Source: Mycoemilia scoparia
Taxonomy: Eukaryota; Kickxellomycota; Kickxellomycetes; Kickxellales; Kickxellaceae
Reading direction: 5' to 3'
NCBI GenBank assembly: GCA_027575805.1
Contig: JANBPU010000178.1
Coordinates: 1-32,851 of the forward strand
DNA length: 32,851 nt
How positions within the stretch are numbered: position 1 is the stretch's first letter; each line of letters begins with the position of its first letter. The position numbers and the translations under genes were made by a program. The notes under the pieces are model-generated. The model had not been told where the DNA came from, ran no database searches, and saw only the letters and a program-made list of their open reading frames with translations. This document shows positions 31,147 through 32,851 of the stretch, piece by piece.

Positions 31147-31256
31147 AAAAAAGGTATTTTATTTGGGGGAGGAGAGGGGTTTTAAGTTTATATTATTTTA
31201 TTGTTTTTGGTTTGTTTTTTATCGTCTCTCATTATTTCTCTTTTTATTTTCTATTA

Positions 31257-31260
<4 letters not shown>

Positions 31261-31335
<75 letters not shown>
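31261..31335 (+). repeat. ATT microsatellite, 25 units
   Basis: An uninterrupted run of 25 ATT triplets, 115 bp after the stop codon of the FAD oxidoreductase, probably inside its 3' UTR or just beyond. Confidence 0.95.
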
Positions 31336-31579
31336 GATGCTGTCCTTTACTTTTTTATTCATTTATTATTTATATTTACTGTTTCGTATACTCATTTGGT
31401 AGTAGCAGTAGTATTAGTAGTAGTAGTATTAATAATACCAACTTTATGGTAATGTCTGCTTAATTGATATCATTATTACTATAATTTTATCAACAAAATT
31501 TATTTATTTCATTCTTTTAGTCTTTTTATTGGTCCTTTAATATATTTATGCTTATTTCAGAGTATGTCTTCAATGTTGC

Positions 31580-31701
31580 AAATGTATCATAATTTTTGAA
31601 GGGTGACTTTTGGTGGCCAAGGATTATAGGGGCAATCCCAGCCAAATGAATGATCAGAGTCTATTATCAAATGGACACCCTTCAAAAACAACTACCCATA
31701 T
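31580..31701 (+). repeat. MITE-like inverted-repeat element, copy 4
   Basis: About 122 bp. The left end contains ATAATTTTTGAAGGGTGA (31589-31606); the right end, reverse complemented, is ATATGGGTAGTTG then TTTTTGAAGGGTG. The core has GGTGGCCAAGGATTATAGGGGCAATC and CAGCCAAATGAATGATC. It lies directly beside the conserved 3' UTR of orphan gene B; its right outer end overlaps or touches the end of that homology. Confidence 0.8.
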
Positions 31702-31786
31702 ATGAAAAATAGTATACACTTTTAAACTTGATTTATTATGAAATTATAAATGTTTGTAGTTGCAAACAAAAAGAAATAAAACAAAT
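31702..31786 (-). promoter_or_regulatory. 3' UTR of gene B with AATAAA (31732-31737)
   Basis: Read on the minus strand this matches the 3' UTR of gene A closely, including AATAAATCAAGTTTAAA. The AATAAA hexamer at 31732-31737 is the likely poly(A) signal. Confidence 0.7.
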
Positions 31787-32746
31787 CTAGTTTTTTTGTG
31801 AAGCTTCAAATGTATACAATTCCACACGATTCATTATAGCATCATATGAAAAGTATCCTGTTGTTTGGAAATCATAAGCCCAATCAAAAAGATCTTGTGG
31901 GCATCTCCCAAGATATTTGCCACCACACTCACTGCTTCCATTGCCATCATCAACCCCAAAAATTTGGTTCAAAAAGCTCGTCTTTGACAAATAATCAGAG
32001 ATCGTTCCGATGATTTTACAACCTTCAGTGATTTCTTTGAACATCGTCACACTAGAATCTTCAAGCAAATGCTTATGATCCGCCTTAATGTGGCCCCCTT
32101 TTTCGTCATCATCAGAGTTCATTTTGATCTTGATGGTGTTTTTCAGAAGACTCTCATAAAGTTCAGAAGCCTCAGAAATTTTCCCCAAAGTCTTGTCAAA
32201 CTGTTTGGAAATCGGAATCTCAGGAAAAACAGCTGACCAGAAAAGAAAAGCACCAAGCAACATGGTCAGACCACAATAATAATGCAGGCTGTGCCGTATT
32301 ATTTGGAGATACAAATCCTCATCAACACCATCTGATTCCGATGAAAAATATTCTGCATGGTAATTTTCTAGATATTTGGCAAAATCCACGGCTTGATAAA
32401 TAAGGTATTCACCATGCCCAATGAATTCATTAATCAATGACAAATCTCCATCAGGGGTTATTTTTTTAGCTACGTGGTCAAATGCTAACTTGTACAATAC
32501 AAGATCAACCTTGCCTTCAAAGGCTTTAAGATGAACATGCAGACTTGGTTGATGGGAATACAGTGCATTATAGATGTTGTCAAGGAATCCTTCCAGTGTT
32601 CCTATGTCCAAGATGTTCGTGATATTAGTGGTGGTTTCCATGGTAGTCATGCTGTTACCACTGCTGTCATCATTGCTGCTATCAGGATGAAGAGAAAGAG
32701 CTGACAGACCTTGTAGAATATGATCCAAACCAAATCGATTTGACAT
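31787..32746 (-). CDS. Orphan family member B (paralog of 16135-17082)
   Basis: 319 aa, no intron; family not recognised. Residues 1-60 are Ser/Thr/Asn-rich (NDDSSGNSMTTMETTTN) and unlike those of gene A. Helical segments follow with the same order of landmarks as gene A: NEFIGHGEYLIYQAVDFAK, a DGVDEDL acidic turn, the hydrophobic CGLTMLLGAFLFWSA, then KISEASELYESLLKN, the charged NSDDDEKGGHIKADHKH linker and the shared C-terminal domain ending near GRCPQDLFDWA. The two proteins are nearly identical from about residue 185 to 295 and much less so before that. Leader and 3' UTR are also shared with gene A. No signal peptide or enzymatic motif is visible. Function unknown. Confidence 0.85.
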   Translation of the reverse strand: MSNRFGLDHILQGLSALSLHPDSSNDDSSGNSMTTMETTTNITNILDIGTLEGFLDNIYNALYSHQPSLHVHLKAFEGKVDLVLYKLAFDHVAKKITPDGDLSLINEFIGHGEYLIYQAVDFAKYLENYHAEYFSSESDGVDEDLYLQIIRHSLHYYCGLTMLLGAFLFWSAVFPEIPISKQFDKTLGKISEASELYESLLKNTIKIKMNSDDDEKGGHIKADHKHLLEDSSVTMFKEITEGCKIIGTISDYLSKTSFLNQIFGVDDGNGSSECGGKYLGRCPQDLFDWAYDFQTTGYFSYDAIMNRVELYTFEASQKN

Positions 32747-32835
32747 CTTGATTCCTTGTTGGATTGATGGATGATTGAGATGTGTGGAATTGGTGTTGTA
32801 GGGAAGGCAGATTGTATGTGGGCAAGTGTGTGTGT
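32747..32835 (-). promoter_or_regulatory. Conserved 5' leader of orphan gene B
   Basis: On the minus strand this is the partner of 16052-16134, with CTTGCCCACATACAATCTGC and CAACAAGGAATCAAG before the ATG at 32746. The match goes on until the CA run near the window edge, so the full extent of the duplication upstream is not visible. Confidence 0.72.
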
Positions 32836-32851
32836 GTAAATGGGGGTCCTT

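Larger units (their letters stand above)
31147..31786. other. Convergent 3' region between the oxidoreductase and gene B
   Basis: 640 bp, T-rich on the + strand after the stop codon. It contains the long ATT microsatellite (31261-31335), a GTA/TAG triplet run near 31399-31428, inverted-repeat copy 4 (31580-31701) and the 3' UTR of gene B. No gene seen. Confidence 0.65.

Noticed and set aside
1..32851. CRISPR array, operon, phage or bacterial insertion sequence
   Set aside because: No evenly spaced direct repeats, no prokaryotic gene order or ribosome-binding sites; introns and protein families are eukaryotic.

Overview
This looks like about 33 kb of nuclear DNA from a fungus, probably an early-diverging filamentous lineage (Zoopagomycota or Mucoromycota type). 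That placement is an inference and no marker here proves it. The reasons are: few and short spliceosomal introns (three found, with GTAAGT/GTAAGC donors and TACTAAT or CTATTAAC-like branch sites); fungal proteins such as zeta-COP, a Yih1/IMPACT regulator and a Tda3-type FAD oxidoreductase; a secreted protein with Kex2-type KR sites; Ser/Asn/Gln-rich proteins; and AT-rich intergenic DNA full of microsatellites.

Layout, left to right: tRNA-Arg(UCG) (130-202, +); a two-intron PLP aminotransferase (1548-3298, +); convergent with it, a Yih1/IMPACT-like RWD + UPF0029 protein (3612-4787, -); a 2082-residue leucine-rich-repeat protein (5472-11720, -); a 2.9 kb divergent intergenic region; coatomer zeta subunit with one intron (14589-15261, +); orphan family member A (16135-17082, +); convergent with it, a 1007-residue disordered orphan (17559-20582, -); a secreted Gly/Tyr-rich protein (21602-22345, -); a 7.1 kb region with no gene I can support (22346-29454); a Tda3-like FAD oxidoreductase (29455-31146, +); and orphan family member B (31787-32746, -), convergent with the oxidoreductase.

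These are ordinary scattered eukaryotic genes, not an operon or a metabolic cluster. Identifiable roles are amino-acid or amine metabolism (aminotransferase, FAD oxidoreductase), Golgi traffic (zeta-COP; Tda3 is also linked to endosome-Golgi traffic in yeast), Gcn2 control (Yih1-like) and the cell surface (Gly/Tyr protein).

Two things stand out. First, orphan genes A and B are inverted paralogs about 15 kb apart. They are near-identical in the 5' leader, the C-terminal third and the 3' UTR, but clearly diverged in the N-terminal two thirds, a mosaic that suggests gene conversion or selected N-terminal divergence. Second, four copies of a roughly 105-122 bp inverted-repeat element (a MITE-like family) lie in intergenic DNA, all with the core in the same orientation. 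I found no CRISPR array, rRNA, virus or prokaryotic gene.
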